Shown piece by piece: positions 18,108 to 28,113 of a stretch of DNA of 64,000 nt. The DNA is taken from assembly GCF_050920755.1 (NCBI RefSeq), contig NZ_CP158480.1:1922001-1986000 (forward strand), written 5' to 3'. The notes beneath the pieces were generated by a model. The model saw nothing but the letters and a program-made list of their open reading frames with translations. It searched no databases and was not told where the DNA came from. The stretch is from Oligella sp050920755. GTDB taxonomy: Bacteria > Pseudomonadota > Gammaproteobacteria > Burkholderiales > Burkholderiaceae_B. The first letter of the stretch is position 1. Each line of letters opens with the position of its first letter. Made by a program: the position numbers and the translations under genes.

Positions 18108-19436
18108 CTACAAAAACTGCGCCATATACATCGGCATGTAAAATACATCACGCTCTTTTTTAAAATCTTTGGTGTGAACGACATATTTAGACTGAATGCG
18201 GTCGGAGTATTTTTCAGAAAAACTGTCTAAGGAACGGTGCGAACGATAATTGGACGACTTAACTTCGACCGGGTTAATTTTATTGCCCTTACTGAGTATA
18301 AAATCAATCTTAAAGCTGCGCTTTTGTTCAGCATCATAATAGCTGTAGTAATACAACTTGTGATTGTTGGCAGCAAGCATCTGAGCCACGATATTTTCAT
18401 ACAACATGCCTAGATTTTTAGCGATTTTATTGCCCAGTAATTGCTTATAAATCGTATTGTCGAGGAAGTCATTATCCTTAAACATTAAGGACACCATCAA
18501 ACCGGTATCGGCCAGATATAGTTTAAACTTCTCTAAATCGATATGGCTCGCTAAGCCAATATTCGGATCACTACAATGGTAAGCAATCAGCACGGTTTTT
18601 GAAGCGGCAAGTTCTGACAGCTCGGCCAGAACACTTTCTGCTCGCTCATGTGCCAATACACTGGAGACTTGATAGCGCACGGAGTTTCTGCTTAATTCAG
18701 CAGGAATGGCATCAAATAGCAAAGAAGTCCTACCGCCGGGATCGATTTTATAAAAATCCTCCTCATACAAATGGATAATATCTCGCTTAACCTCATCCAC
18801 CATCCTGAAATTATTGCTTTCTCTATAAGCATTAACCGCTTGCGGCATACCGCCAACAAGCATATATAAGCGAAATTTAAGCATCATTTGACGATTTTGT
18901 GCCTCACCTAAGGCAATACCTTTAGTAAATACCTGATACAGTAAAGGCACGGTCGTCTCATCACCCAACGCCCATAGAAACTCTTCAAAATCCATGGGAT
19001 GCATTTCCAGCCGTCTTTCTTCACTGGGTATCAAAATCTTATCGACATTTTTTTTAATGGAAATAAGGGAACCGGTCTCAAGATAATCATAGCGACCATC
19101 GGCAACCAGCCTTTTTATCGCTTGTCTAGCCAAAGGATTGAATTGCACTTCATCAAAAATAATTAATGACTCTCTATGATGCAGATCCACCCCATACTGC
19201 AATTGCAACTGCAGGAAAAAATAGTCCAAGTCGTTAATATCCTTGAACAAATCCTGTATAAAGGCCGGTGCAAAAGCAAAATCAATCAAGATATAGGATT
19301 TATACTCCTGACGAGCAAAGGCTTCAGCAACCGTTGATTTACCGACACGGCGAGCACCCTCAATTAATAGTGCCGTCTTGCCCGCAGAGTTTTGCTTCCA
19401 CTCTAAGAGTCGCTGATATATTTTGCGCTTAAACAT
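18108..19436 (-). CDS. AAA ATPase with C-terminal DUF4143
   Basis: 442 residues. AAA_14 domain with Walker A EGARRVGKST, Walker B LIIFDEVQ and sensor region ETGSLIS. The second half carries the DUF4143 pattern ending in a restriction-nuclease-like motif (FKIDFILSKGNKINPVEVKSS: D...E.K). This family is widespread in gut and host-associated bacteria, often strain-variable, and its function is not established. Four 33-bp repeats start 7 bp upstream of its ATG, so they sit over its promoter and leader. The protein looks intact. Confidence 0.85.
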   Translation of the reverse strand: MFKRKIYQRLLEWKQNSAGKTALLIEGARRVGKSTVAEAFARQEYKSYILIDFAFAPAFIQDLFKDINDLDYFFLQLQLQYGVDLHHRESLIIFDEVQFNPLARQAIKRLVADGRYDYLETGSLISIKKNVDKILIPSEERRLEMHPMDFEEFLWALGDETTVPLLYQVFTKGIALGEAQNRQMMLKFRLYMLVGGMPQAVNAYRESNNFRMVDEVKRDIIHLYEEDFYKIDPGGRTSLLFDAIPAELSRNSVRYQVSSVLAHERAESVLAELSELAASKTVLIAYHCSDPNIGLASHIDLEKFKLYLADTGLMVSLMFKDNDFLDNTIYKQLLGNKIAKNLGMLYENIVAQMLAANNHKLYYYSYYDAEQKRSFKIDFILSKGNKINPVEVKSSNYRSHRSLDSFSEKYSDRIQSKYVVHTKDFKKERDVFYMPMYMAQFL

Positions 19437-19442
19437 GATGCC

Positions 19443-19574
19443 CTATTTACTCAAATCCGCACTTTAAAAAATCAGAATTTACCACAGATCCGCATTACAA
19501 TTATATGCATATTACCACAGATCCGCATTTCAAAAACTGCCCATTTACTACAGATCCGCACTTCGTCTCCTCTT
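19443..19574. repeat. Four tandem 33-bp repeats upstream of the DUF4143 ATPase gene
   Basis: ATCCGCA occurs at 19455, 19488, 19521 and 19554, exactly 33 bp apart. Each unit has a conserved block close to TTACCACAGATCCGCATTT and a more variable 13-bp part; the unit nearest the gene is most diverged. Because 33 is divisible by three, the reverse strand reads KCGSVV repeatedly in one frame, but stops interrupt it. Confidence 0.85.
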
Positions 19575-19710
19575 AAGACTTAGCCCTTCAAACGATTCAT
19601 TCAGACCGACGACGCAAAGTCTTATGCAGATTATGCGCTTCAGCTTTGGTGGTAAAATAAATGCCCATTGACTCGCTAACATTTAAAAATCATAAAGGAC
19701 TTTGTAAATA

Positions 19711-21645
19711 ATGATCAAAGCCCAAGGCTTAACGCTACGTCGCGGCACCAAAATCTTATTGGAAGATGCTGAATTTGTAATCAATCCGGGTGAGCGTGTC
19801 GGCATTGTCGGTAAAAACGGTGCCGGCAAATCCACCCTCTTTGCCTTAATTCAGGGCAAAATCGAACAGGAGGCAGGCACATTGGAGATCCCTCAACGTT
19901 GGGAGATTGCCGCGGTTAGTCAGGACGTTTACGGTCAGGAAAAAATTGCCAGAGACTTTGTGATTGATGGAGATACGCGTTTGCGTGCTTTACAAAAAGC
20001 GCGTGCGGAAGTCTCGGAAGACGATGGTATCGCCATTGCGGAATTGGAAACGGCCCTCACAGACGCCGGTCATTGGTCCGCCGAATCGCGTTCCGAGCAG
20101 CTTTTGGCAGGCCTGGGCTTTGCCCCTGAAACCTGGGAAAAAACGGTCAGTGAGTTTTCCGGGGGTTGGCAGGTCAGACTGTCGATTGCTCGTGCGTTGA
20201 TGAAGCCCTCCGATTTACTACTCTTGGATGAGCCGACCAACCACTTGGACTTAGATGCCATGGCTTGGTTGGAGCAATGGCTTGCCGCCTATCAGGGCAC
20301 GGTACTGCTAATCTCCCACGATACCGAGTTTTTAAATAATGTGTCGCGTGTTATTTTGCATTTTGAACAGCATAAATTGCAACGCTACCGCGGCAATTAT
20401 GAGTCCTTTATTGAGCAGCAGGCTGAATGCATGGCTCAGCATGAGCAGGCGTATGAAAAGCAACAAAAAGAGATTCAACATATGCAGTCTTTTATTGACC
20501 GCTTTAAAGCCAAGGCGACAAAGGCCAAACAAGCACAAAGCCGAGTAAAGGCTCTTAATCGCATGCAAAAGCTCGCACCGCTGCAACTAAGCTCAGGGAT
20601 TAGTTTTAGCCTTCCACAGCCCGAACAAATGCCCGATCCGCTAATTATCATTGATAAAATAGACCTTGGATATGAGCCCACTCAGCCAATTTTAAAAAAC
20701 GTCAGTATGATGATTAGAGCGGGAGCTCGTATTGGCATGCTAGGGGTCAACGGTGCAGGAAAATCTACTTTTATTAAATCGCTTGTGGGTGAATTAGAAC
20801 CATTAAGTGGCACCATCAAGACTGCCAAAGGCGTTAATATCGCCTATTTTGCTCAGCAGCAACTGGACATGCTGGACCCACAAGCCACTCCCCTGTTGCA
20901 TATGATTCGCATTGCTCCCAATGAACGCGAGCAAAGCTTACGCGACTACCTCGGTGGCTTTGGCTTTATTGGTGAGCAAGCCCTCGCTAAGGTCGAACCT
21001 TTTTCCGGTGGTGAAAAAGCTCGTTTAGCCCTTGCTCTTCTGGTTTGGAAAAAGCCCAACCTCCTACTACTCGATGAACCGAGCAACCACTTGGATGTTG
21101 ATATGCGTGAAGCCTTAGCAAGGGCACTAACCCAATTTGAAGGCAGCATCCTACTTGTATCACATGATCGGCATTTACTCCGTAGCACCACTGATGAGTT
21201 GATGATCGTCGCCGATGGCAGCATCAGCGAGTTTGATGGCGACTTAGATGATTATCAGCAATGGCTTACGGACAAAAAGGCGACTGAACGCCAAGAATCA
21301 ACCCTTGCCAAGCAACAAGATCGTTTAGCCACCACAGACGAGATTACACCTCTCGACCGCCGAGCCCGAAGACGCCAAGAAGCTGAAGAAAGACAACGTT
21401 TAGGTATTCTCAAAAAGCCGCTGATTCAGGAACTGAAGCAGATTGAAAGCAAACTGGAGAAAGCGTTAGAAAGACTTGAAGAACTGCAAAAGGCTATGAG
21501 TGATGAAAACTTCTATAGCGATGAGAATCGAGACAATCGCATAGCGCAATTAAGTGAGCATGGGCAATTGGAAGCGCAGAAAAACCAACTGGAAGAACGC
21601 TGGCTCGAACTCACTGAAGCAATCGAACAAATCGATAAAAGCTAA
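19711..21645 (+). CDS. yheS: ABC-F family ATPase YheS
   Basis: 644 residues, close to E. coli YheS. Two nucleotide-binding domains: Walker A GKNGAGKST and GVNGAGKST, signatures FSGGWQVRLS and FSGGEKARLA, Walker B LLLLDEPTNHLD and LLLLDEPSNHLD (Ser in the second). Between them is the P-site tRNA interaction motif linker (YIDRFKAKATKAKQAQSRVK reduced: FKAKATKAKQAQSRVK). The last 90 residues form a charged coiled coil. ABC-F proteins act on the ribosomal E site to rescue or tune translation. It has no membrane segments. It runs opposite to the DUF4143 gene. Confidence 0.92.
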   Translation: MIKAQGLTLRRGTKILLEDAEFVINPGERVGIVGKNGAGKSTLFALIQGKIEQEAGTLEIPQRWEIAAVSQDVYGQEKIARDFVIDGDTRLRALQKARAEVSEDDGIAIAELETALTDAGHWSAESRSEQLLAGLGFAPETWEKTVSEFSGGWQVRLSIARALMKPSDLLLLDEPTNHLDLDAMAWLEQWLAAYQGTVLLISHDTEFLNNVSRVILHFEQHKLQRYRGNYESFIEQQAECMAQHEQAYEKQQKEIQHMQSFIDRFKAKATKAKQAQSRVKALNRMQKLAPLQLSSGISFSLPQPEQMPDPLIIIDKIDLGYEPTQPILKNVSMMIRAGARIGMLGVNGAGKSTFIKSLVGELEPLSGTIKTAKGVNIAYFAQQQLDMLDPQATPLLHMIRIAPNEREQSLRDYLGGFGFIGEQALAKVEPFSGGEKARLALALLVWKKPNLLLLDEPSNHLDVDMREALARALTQFEGSILLVSHDRHLLRSTTDELMIVADGSISEFDGDLDDYQQWLTDKKATERQESTLAKQQDRLATTDEITPLDRRARRRQEAEERQRLGILKKPLIQELKQIESKLEKALERLEELQKAMSDENFYSDENRDNRIAQLSEHGQLEAQKNQLEERWLELTEAIEQIDKS

Positions 21646-21716
21646 CAAAAACACTTCATATTGCATAAAAACACCTTTAATAAAACACGCACTCAAGATG
21701 ATTTGAAAATTTTTGT

Positions 21717-21744
21717 TTTACAAACCTAGTAAATATGGTATCGT
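21717..21744 (+). promoter_or_regulatory. Possible promoter of the TAXI TRAP operon
   Basis: TTTACA, 16-nt spacer, TATCGT; this would give a leader of roughly 180 nt. The -10 element is imperfect, so this is a weak call. Confidence 0.3.
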
Positions 21745-21932
21745 TCATGTGAATAAAGTATTTAAGATTAAAGGTTAGCAAATCAATCTTTCATCCTTTT
21801 ATTTTTAGCTGATAGCCGTTTTTCTAAAAAACGTTGTAAAAGCTGATAAATACTAACTAGTGAAAGTCATAATAGCCAAAGTGCTCAACGCTTGGTAAAT
21901 TAACATGACTTATATTTTTGGAGGAAACCCTT

Positions 21933-22877
21933 ATGTATAAAAAACTTCTACTTACAGCGACATTAGCCGTGTCTTCCATGTTTGCCACAGCGCAAGCAGA
22001 AAACCCTAAGTTTTTAAGTATGTTAACCGGTGGTACAGGCGGCACCTATTATCCCTTAGGTGGTGCAATCGCTAAGATTATTAGCGACGAAACCGGCATC
22101 AAAACCGATGCTTTGTCTTCTAACGCTTCTGCGGATAACATCATTGCTGTAAATAACGGCGAAGCTGAAATCGCTTTCACACAGACTGACGTAGCAGCTT
22201 ATGCGATTGATGGTGTAAATAACTTTGAAGGTAAGAAAGTCGAAGGCATCCAAGCTCTTGGCTCTCTTTACCCGGAAACCGTTCAAATCGTTACAACGGA
22301 TAAGTCCGGCATTAAAACAGTCAATGACTTAAAAGGTAAAAAGGTCTCTGTGGGTGCGCCGGGTTCCGGTACCTATGTGAGTGCAGAGCAAATTCTTGAG
22401 GTTTACGGCCTAAACATGAATGATATCCGAGCACAGCACTTAGATTTCGGTGAGTCTGTGGGTGGTATTCAAGATGGCAATATTGATGCAGCCTTTATTA
22501 CTGCAGGTACACCAACCGGTGCCGTTGAGCAATTAACAGCCACTGCAAAAGTCAATGTACTACCTATCGACGGCGAAGAAGCTAAGAAGCTTATCGATAA
22601 GTACCCTTTCTATGGTGTTAATACGATCAAACAAGGTACTTATGGTCTAGCCAACGACGTTAACACAGTTGCCGTGTTAGCGATGTTAGTAGTAAAAAAA
22701 GATCTTCCTGAAGATGCTGTCTACAACATCACTAAAGCAATTTATGAAAACGTAGATAAAATTTCACATGCTAAAGCAAAAGAAATTTCTTTAAACAAAG
22801 CATTAGATGGTGTTGGTTTCGACTTACATCCCGGTGCTAAAAAGTATTATGAAGAAAAAGGTTTAGAAGTTAAATAA
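21933..22877 (+). CDS. TAXI-type TRAP transporter substrate-binding protein
   Basis: 314 residues from the ATG at 21933, chosen for GGAGG upstream. Signal peptide to about TAQAEN. The body carries the TAXI family signature: SMLTGGTGGTYYPLGGAIAK, NASADNIIAVNNGEAEIAFTQTDVAAYA, VSVGAPGSGTYVSAEQIL and DAAFITAGTPTGAV. It captures a solute (glutamate or another carboxylate in characterised relatives) for the fused permease encoded downstream. A terminator-like hairpin just after the gene should favour its high expression. Confidence 0.93.
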   Translation: MYKKLLLTATLAVSSMFATAQAENPKFLSMLTGGTGGTYYPLGGAIAKIISDETGIKTDALSSNASADNIIAVNNGEAEIAFTQTDVAAYAIDGVNNFEGKKVEGIQALGSLYPETVQIVTTDKSGIKTVNDLKGKKVSVGAPGSGTYVSAEQILEVYGLNMNDIRAQHLDFGESVGGIQDGNIDAAFITAGTPTGAVEQLTATAKVNVLPIDGEEAKKLIDKYPFYGVNTIKQGTYGLANDVNTVAVLAMLVVKKDLPEDAVYNITKAIYENVDKISHAKAKEISLNKALDGVGFDLHPGAKKYYEEKGLEVK

Positions 22878-22898
22878 TTAAAAACATCTATTCCAATT

Positions 22899-22930
22899 AA
22901 AAAGTCGATAACATTAGTTATCGACTTTTT
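22899..22930 (+). terminator. Terminator between TAXI binding protein and DUF1850 genes
   Basis: AAAAAGTCGATAAC / GTTATCGACTTTTT, 14-bp perfect arms, 4-nt loop and a T tract. Probably a partial terminator, since the next two genes belong functionally to the same transporter. Confidence 0.8.
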
Positions 22931-22938
22931 TAAATACT

Positions 22939-23520
22939 ATGCAACAAATCGTTTTTAGAAAAAAACAAACTTTTATCGGGATAGTAATTATCCTACTTGT
23001 TATTTTTACTGCATTAGTAATAATAAGAGCATTATCTCACCAACTCGTCTTAGTTTTTTCAGACCGCAAGACACAAAAAATAGAAGCTCTTTTACCTATT
23101 GAACCGGGCAATCGATTCAGTATTATTTTTGTTCATTCGATACACCATAAAGATGTTGTTGAAATATACCGCGTCAATGAACAAAATGAGATTGAACAAA
23201 CAGACATTATTTTTGAAGAGTTTGGCATAGGCATGCCGTCAAATGCACCACCCGGTGCGCTATTTGTCACTGAAAATGGCAAATACCACATCAAAAACCT
23301 AAACTTAATAATGCCTTCTATGATTATCCGAAACGGCAAAACAGTATCTAAGCATCGTCTTTTGTGGTTCGATAAAAATGACAAAGCGCACCAAGTATAT
23401 TTTAATCAATACTTTAAACCCGGCGCTTGGTTAGAAATCAAGGTTAAAAACTTACCACGTTATTATTTATGGAAGGAGCCATTAATTCATGACTCAAAAG
23501 TATCCAAACAAACCCACTGA
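22939..23520 (+). CDS. DUF1850 protein associated with TAXI TRAP transporter
   Basis: 193 residues: one N-terminal membrane segment (IGIVIILLVIFTALVII), then an extracytoplasmic domain with FSIIFVHSIHHKDVVEIYRV and FEEFGIGMPSNAPPGA, the DUF1850 pattern. These small proteins are usually encoded beside TAXI TRAP genes; the role is unknown, perhaps assembly or contact with the binding protein. It overlaps the permease gene by 32 nt, which implies coupled translation. No clear ribosome site is seen at its ATG. Confidence 0.82.
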   Translation: MQQIVFRKKQTFIGIVIILLVIFTALVIIRALSHQLVLVFSDRKTQKIEALLPIEPGNRFSIIFVHSIHHKDVVEIYRVNEQNEIEQTDIIFEEFGIGMPSNAPPGALFVTENGKYHIKNLNLIMPSMIIRNGKTVSKHRLLWFDKNDKAHQVYFNQYFKPGAWLEIKVKNLPRYYLWKEPLIHDSKVSKQTH

Positions 23521-25534
23521 TCCTGATAAGGCACGAGACGTTGACATTGCTGAAGAGAAAGAGTTAACCCCTGAAGAGCATGCAGCGTTATTAGAAAAGT
23601 TTGATGTCGAATCACGTACCCGCCACCTAACCGGAATCATGGCAAGTATTGTCTTTGTCGCGTTAATCAGCTTCTCATTATTCCAAATTTACACTGGCGT
23701 CTTTGGGCAGTTTACAGCGTACATCCAACGTACAGTGCATTTAGGCTTTGCATTATCGCTCATTTTCTTCTTGTTCCCGGCCAAACGCGGGACAGCAAGA
23801 AATCACGTCCCTTGGTACGATTTAATTTTAATTTTACTGGCGATTTTGGTTTGTGGCTATTGGCCAATGTACTACGAGACACTCGTTCGACACGTCGGCA
23901 CCATTACAGGCGCACAGCTTGTGATTGGTTCGCTGGCTATTTTGCTGACACTCGAAGCCACCCGCCGTGCCGTAGGACTGCCTATTGTCATTATTTCAGT
24001 TGCGTTCTTGTTATATGCCTACTTCGGTCAATCGATGCCCGGCATGTTTGCCCACCGTGGTCTAACAGAGCACCAATTGGTTAAAGCCATGTTCTTTACC
24101 ACAGAAGGTATTTTAGGCACCCCGTTACAAGTATCCTCTACCTACATCTTCTTATTCTTACTCTTCGGATCATTTTTAGTGCAGACCGGGGTAGGAAATT
24201 ACTTTAACGACTTAGCAGTGGCTATTGCAGGTAAGCGAGTTGGTGGGCCTGCAAAAGTCGCCGTATTCTCGAGCGCCTTACAAGGTACTATCTCAGGTAG
24301 TTCTGTCGCTAACGTAGTCACTACCGGTTCCTACACCATACCTATGATGAAAAGGCTTGGGTATAACAAAAACTTTGCAGGTGCAGTCGAGGCTGCAGCG
24401 TCTACCGGTGGACAACTTATGCCACCTATTATGGGAGCAGCTGCATTCCTGATGATCGAGTTTGCCGGCGTTCCCTATTGGGATATTGCTAAGGCAGCCA
24501 CTATTCCGGCCATACTATATTTTTCAGGGATTTGGATCATGACCCACCTCGAGGCAAAACGTACCGGGTTACTTGGACTTCCTGACGATCAGATCCCTAA
24601 AATGAAGGTCGTTTTAAAACGCCTGCATTTACTTTTCCCGATCCTTATTATTGTCCTACTGCTTTTTAAAGGCTTTAGTATTGAAAGAACGGCATTGTTA
24701 GGGATTGTTTCGGCGATTGTTGTCTCTTTATTCCTCAAAGACACACGCATTACTCTTCCGAAAATCATTGAAGCACTCACCTCCGGAGCCCGTACAGCAC
24801 TGGGTGTAGCGGCTGCGTGTGCGTGCGCGGGGATCATTGTCGGTGTCGTCACAAAAACAGGCTTGGGCTTAAAAATGGGTAATGGCTTGCTGGATATGGC
24901 CGGCGCACTGGCATCCGGCAATTTGCAGCTGCAAATTTTACTCACCCTAATGTTTACGATGGTGACGTCTTTAATTATCGGGATGGGTTCACCCACAACG
25001 GCTAACTATATCATTACATCAACCATTGCCTTACCTGCCGTTGTTGCCATTAATCATATATTGCCTGCTAACGAAGCAGTTCCTATTTTAGCGGCGCATA
25101 TGTTTGTATTTTATTTCGGTATTGTCGCAGATATTACACCACCTGTGGCTTTGGCAGCATTCGCCTCGACAGGGGTTTCAGGCGGTGCTCCTATTCGCAC
25201 AGCGGTTAACGCGACCAAACTGGCGATTGCGGCATTTATTATTCCGTACATGTTCGTCTTCCAACCACAGCTATTATTAATTGACACTAACTTTGTTGAA
25301 GTGATCATCATGTTAATAACAGCGATTACGGGAATGATTGCCATCGGTGCCGGATTAATCGGTTATTGGTTTTTTAAATTGAATCCAATCCTGCGACTTA
25401 TTTCTTTGGTTACCGGTATTTGCTTAATGTATCCCGGTGGTAATACAGATATTATTGGCGCAATTATCTTTGTGATGCTGGTTGCTTATCAACTGGTACG
25501 CATCAAGGCTAATCCGGCACTTAAAAACAGTTAG
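23489..25534 (+). CDS. TRAP transporter fused permease (4TM-12TM)
   Basis: 681 residues with about 18 membrane segments. The small (DctQ-like) and large (DctM-like) subunits are fused, as is normal for TAXI systems. Landmarks of the large subunit: QGTISGSSVANVVTTGSYTIPMMKRLGY, EAAASTGGQLMPPIMGAAAFLM and MGSPTTANYIITSTIALPAV. It performs sodium-driven uptake of the solute bound by the TAXI protein. GGAAGGAG precedes the ATG, inside the DUF1850 gene. A strong terminator follows the gene. Confidence 0.93.
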   Translation: MTQKYPNKPTDPDKARDVDIAEEKELTPEEHAALLEKFDVESRTRHLTGIMASIVFVALISFSLFQIYTGVFGQFTAYIQRTVHLGFALSLIFFLFPAKRGTARNHVPWYDLILILLAILVCGYWPMYYETLVRHVGTITGAQLVIGSLAILLTLEATRRAVGLPIVIISVAFLLYAYFGQSMPGMFAHRGLTEHQLVKAMFFTTEGILGTPLQVSSTYIFLFLLFGSFLVQTGVGNYFNDLAVAIAGKRVGGPAKVAVFSSALQGTISGSSVANVVTTGSYTIPMMKRLGYNKNFAGAVEAAASTGGQLMPPIMGAAAFLMIEFAGVPYWDIAKAATIPAILYFSGIWIMTHLEAKRTGLLGLPDDQIPKMKVVLKRLHLLFPILIIVLLLFKGFSIERTALLGIVSAIVVSLFLKDTRITLPKIIEALTSGARTALGVAAACACAGIIVGVVTKTGLGLKMGNGLLDMAGALASGNLQLQILLTLMFTMVTSLIIGMGSPTTANYIITSTIALPAVVAINHILPANEAVPILAAHMFVFYFGIVADITPPVALAAFASTGVSGGAPIRTAVNATKLAIAAFIIPYMFVFQPQLLLIDTNFVEVIIMLITAITGMIAIGAGLIGYWFFKLNPILRLISLVTGICLMYPGGNTDIIGAIIFVMLVAYQLVRIKANPALKNS

Positions 25535-25568
25535 AAATCATTTAATAACTTAGCTACGCTCTACATAA

Positions 25569-25604
25569 AATAACCCCCGGAAAATTAACTTTCCGGGGGT
25601 TATT
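25569..25604 (+). terminator. Strong terminator after the TRAP operon
   Basis: 15-bp perfect arms AATAACCCCCGGAAA / TTTCCGGGGGTTATT with a 6-nt loop and T-rich 3' side. It would also work on the reverse strand. Confidence 0.9.
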
Positions 25605-25793
25605 TTATGCAGAAAAACGACCGCGTTAAGATCAGACTGAGACTTTTGCATAAAAACGGTTAAATAGCGCTTTTTTGTTCTACTTGGAAATTTTTTTGAT
25701 TTTTTGATTTTTTTGGAAATTTTCGACAAATTTCACCCCGCTTTTATCGATAAATGCCTGTTTCTTAGGCATTTATCTGCCTAATTCTGCCTT

Positions 25794-26516
25794 TTAGGCA
25801 AAATTAGGCGCAACTATCCTAAGCTTATTGGCAGCTTTTAAACAATTGATGCAAATCGCTTTCAAAAGCGACTGCGCATGCACCTTGACGAGACCAAAAT
25901 AGCTTGCCCGCTTATGTTTGAATTTACGGTGCAGCGTGCCGAAACTTTGCTCAATCACATAGCGAGTCTTAGATAAACGCTTGTTGCGTTCTATCTGCTC
26001 ACGTGTCAACACTGAACCGCGATGCGCCTTTTGCATAATGCCATCTTCTAAGCCGAGCGCTTGTAATCGCTTTCGGTTCTTTGCGCTGCTATAGCCCTTA
26101 TCCGCTTCTACTCTCGTGCCCTGTTTCAAATCATTAACGAGCGGTTCAAGTTGATTAACCTCATGCACATTAGCGGGCGTGGTATTAAGCTTTTCAATAT
26201 AGCCCTCACCATCCGAACGAGCATGTAGCTTAAAGCCTATATGGAAGTCAGCCCCCTTTTTTGTCCAACGTGCATCCTTATCAGTGCTTGGTGCAGACTC
26301 ATGATACTCACCGTCCTCAAGCTGCTCAATTGCCTTCATTTTCTTACGACCTGCCGTTTGAATAATCGTCGCATCAACCACTGCCGTTTGCGCCTTGGCT
26401 ACTTTTAGACCCTTCTCGCTTAACTGCCGATTGATAAGCACTAACAGCTTATCCAATAAACCCTCCTCAGCCAACCAATTGCGGTAACGACATAGGGTAC
26501 TGTGATCGGGAGCGTC
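25794..26516 (-). pseudogene. IS5-family transposase copy 1, C-terminal part
   Basis: About 240 residues of a DDE transposase: DHSTLCRYRNWLAEEGLLDKLL, VDATIIQTAGRKK (first catalytic Asp), VEADKGYSSAKNRKRL (second Asp) and RYVIEQSFGTLHRKFKHKRASYFG (catalytic Glu). It is separated from its N-terminal part by the IS21 element inserted between the codons for FDDM and PDHSTLC. The fragment lacks its own start and is unlikely to be active. Confidence 0.85.
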
Positions 26517-26616
26517 CATATCTATAGAGCGACAATTAACTTGACCGGCGTAGCGACAATTATGTTGGCCGGTTAATCTGCTAAGGTCAGACACAGATAA
26601 AACGGAGGGTTTTACT

Positions 26617-28113
26617 GTGTCTGGTAGTAAGATTACTAAGCAACAAATTAAGCGTTATATGGATTTTAGAAAGAAACACACTCAAGCAGTATCCGCTGCT
26701 AAAGCGGGCATCTCTGAGCGCAGCGCAAGGCGTATTGAACACAACCAACTTCAGCCCAAGTCCTCGCAACCACGCCACTGGCGTACTCGTGACGACCCTT
26801 TACAAGCAGTTTGGGACAGTATCGTTTTGCCATGGATTCGTGAGGATAATGAGATTACCCCTGTGGGAATCTTTGATTATTTATGCGAACACCATCAAGA
26901 CATCTTTAGGCCTAGTGCTCGGCGTACCTTGGAACGTCGTATCGCTAACTGGCGAAGCGTCCACGGCAGTCCTAAAGATGTCATCTTCCTGCAGACTCAT
27001 GGCTATGGTGAATTGGGGATAGCGGATTTTACGTACATCAACTTAGGGATTCGCATTGCCGATGATCCACTCAAGCACTTATTATTTCATTATCGTCTGC
27101 CTGCGAGTGGTTGGGCCTATGCGCAGGTAGTTTATGGCGGAGAGAGTTTTACGGCATTATCTGAGGGGTTACAGAACGCCTTTCAAGCGTCTAATGGTGT
27201 TCCTCTTAATGTGCGTACCGATAGCCTAAGTGCCGCTTATAAGAATATGTCCAGTCGAGAAGACTTCACCGAACGCTATCATGAGTTCGCTAAACACTAC
27301 GGCTTTAAGCCCACTCGTAACAATCGCGGAGTAGCTCATGAGAACGGTGCCATTGAGTCTGCCCACCGGCATATTAAAGCGCAAATTACGCAAGCACTCA
27401 AATTACGAGGCAGTAGTAATTTTAATTGTCGCGCTGAGTATCAGGCATTTATCCAGAATCTCATCGACCGACGTAACCAGCGCGTGCACGATAAGTTTGC
27501 CTTGGAGCAGCGTCAATTACAAGCGCTCCCAGCGTACCCTAGCGACAACTACTCAGAGCACTATGTCAGTGTCAGCAGAACGAGTACCATTTCTTTAAAA
27601 CGCGTCACTTACACCGTCCCCTCACGACTCATCGGTAATCGACTACTTGCTAGGGTATATGATCAACGAATAGCGCTATATCTTGGGATGGAGCAAGTGC
27701 TAGAATTAGAGCGTCTATATACACGTAACAAGACAGGACGTGCACGCAGCGTCAATTACCGGCACATCATTGATGCGCTCAATAAGAAACCATTGGCATT
27801 TAGGCATAGTAAGCTACGAGATGATATCTTGCCTAACGACAATTATAAAAGCATCTGGCACTATGTGGATGACAGTTTATCGGCTGATGATGCGTGTTAT
27901 TACATCGTTAAATTGCTGTATTTAGCTCACCGACATGACTGCGAGCATCAATTAGAAAGGTATGTGTTGGAGGGGATACGACAGCGACAATTACCCACCA
28001 TCCGACAGTGTGAGGAGCGATTCATTCGCATCATTGCAACGACGCCTAGCATAGCGATTAAACAACACTCGCTTCAAGATTACAGTCAATTGTTTGGAGC
28101 CCATCATGCATAG
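26617..28113 (+). CDS. istA: IS21 transposase IstA
   Basis: 498 residues from GTG at 26617 (GGAGGG upstream). It has an N-terminal helix-turn-helix (AVSAAKAGISERSARRIE), an rve integrase core (LGIADFTYINLG with catalytic Asp, VRTDSLSAAYKN, NNRGVAHENGAIESAHRHIK with the catalytic Glu) and a C-terminal beta domain. It catalyses IS21 strand transfer together with IstB. It appears full length. Confidence 0.93.
   Translation: MSGSKITKQQIKRYMDFRKKHTQAVSAAKAGISERSARRIEHNQLQPKSSQPRHWRTRDDPLQAVWDSIVLPWIREDNEITPVGIFDYLCEHHQDIFRPSARRTLERRIANWRSVHGSPKDVIFLQTHGYGELGIADFTYINLGIRIADDPLKHLLFHYRLPASGWAYAQVVYGGESFTALSEGLQNAFQASNGVPLNVRTDSLSAAYKNMSSREDFTERYHEFAKHYGFKPTRNNRGVAHENGAIESAHRHIKAQITQALKLRGSSNFNCRAEYQAFIQNLIDRRNQRVHDKFALEQRQLQALPAYPSDNYSEHYVSVSRTSTISLKRVTYTVPSRLIGNRLLARVYDQRIALYLGMEQVLELERLYTRNKTGRARSVNYRHIIDALNKKPLAFRHSKLRDDILPNDNYKSIWHYVDDSLSADDACYYIVKLLYLAHRHDCEHQLERYVLEGIRQRQLPTIRQCEERFIRIIATTPSIAIKQHSLQDYSQLFGAHHA

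Noticed and set aside
19443..19574. The 33-bp repeat array as a CRISPR
   Set aside because: Units follow each other with only a short, similar variable part of about 13 bp, there are just four, and no cas gene is nearby.
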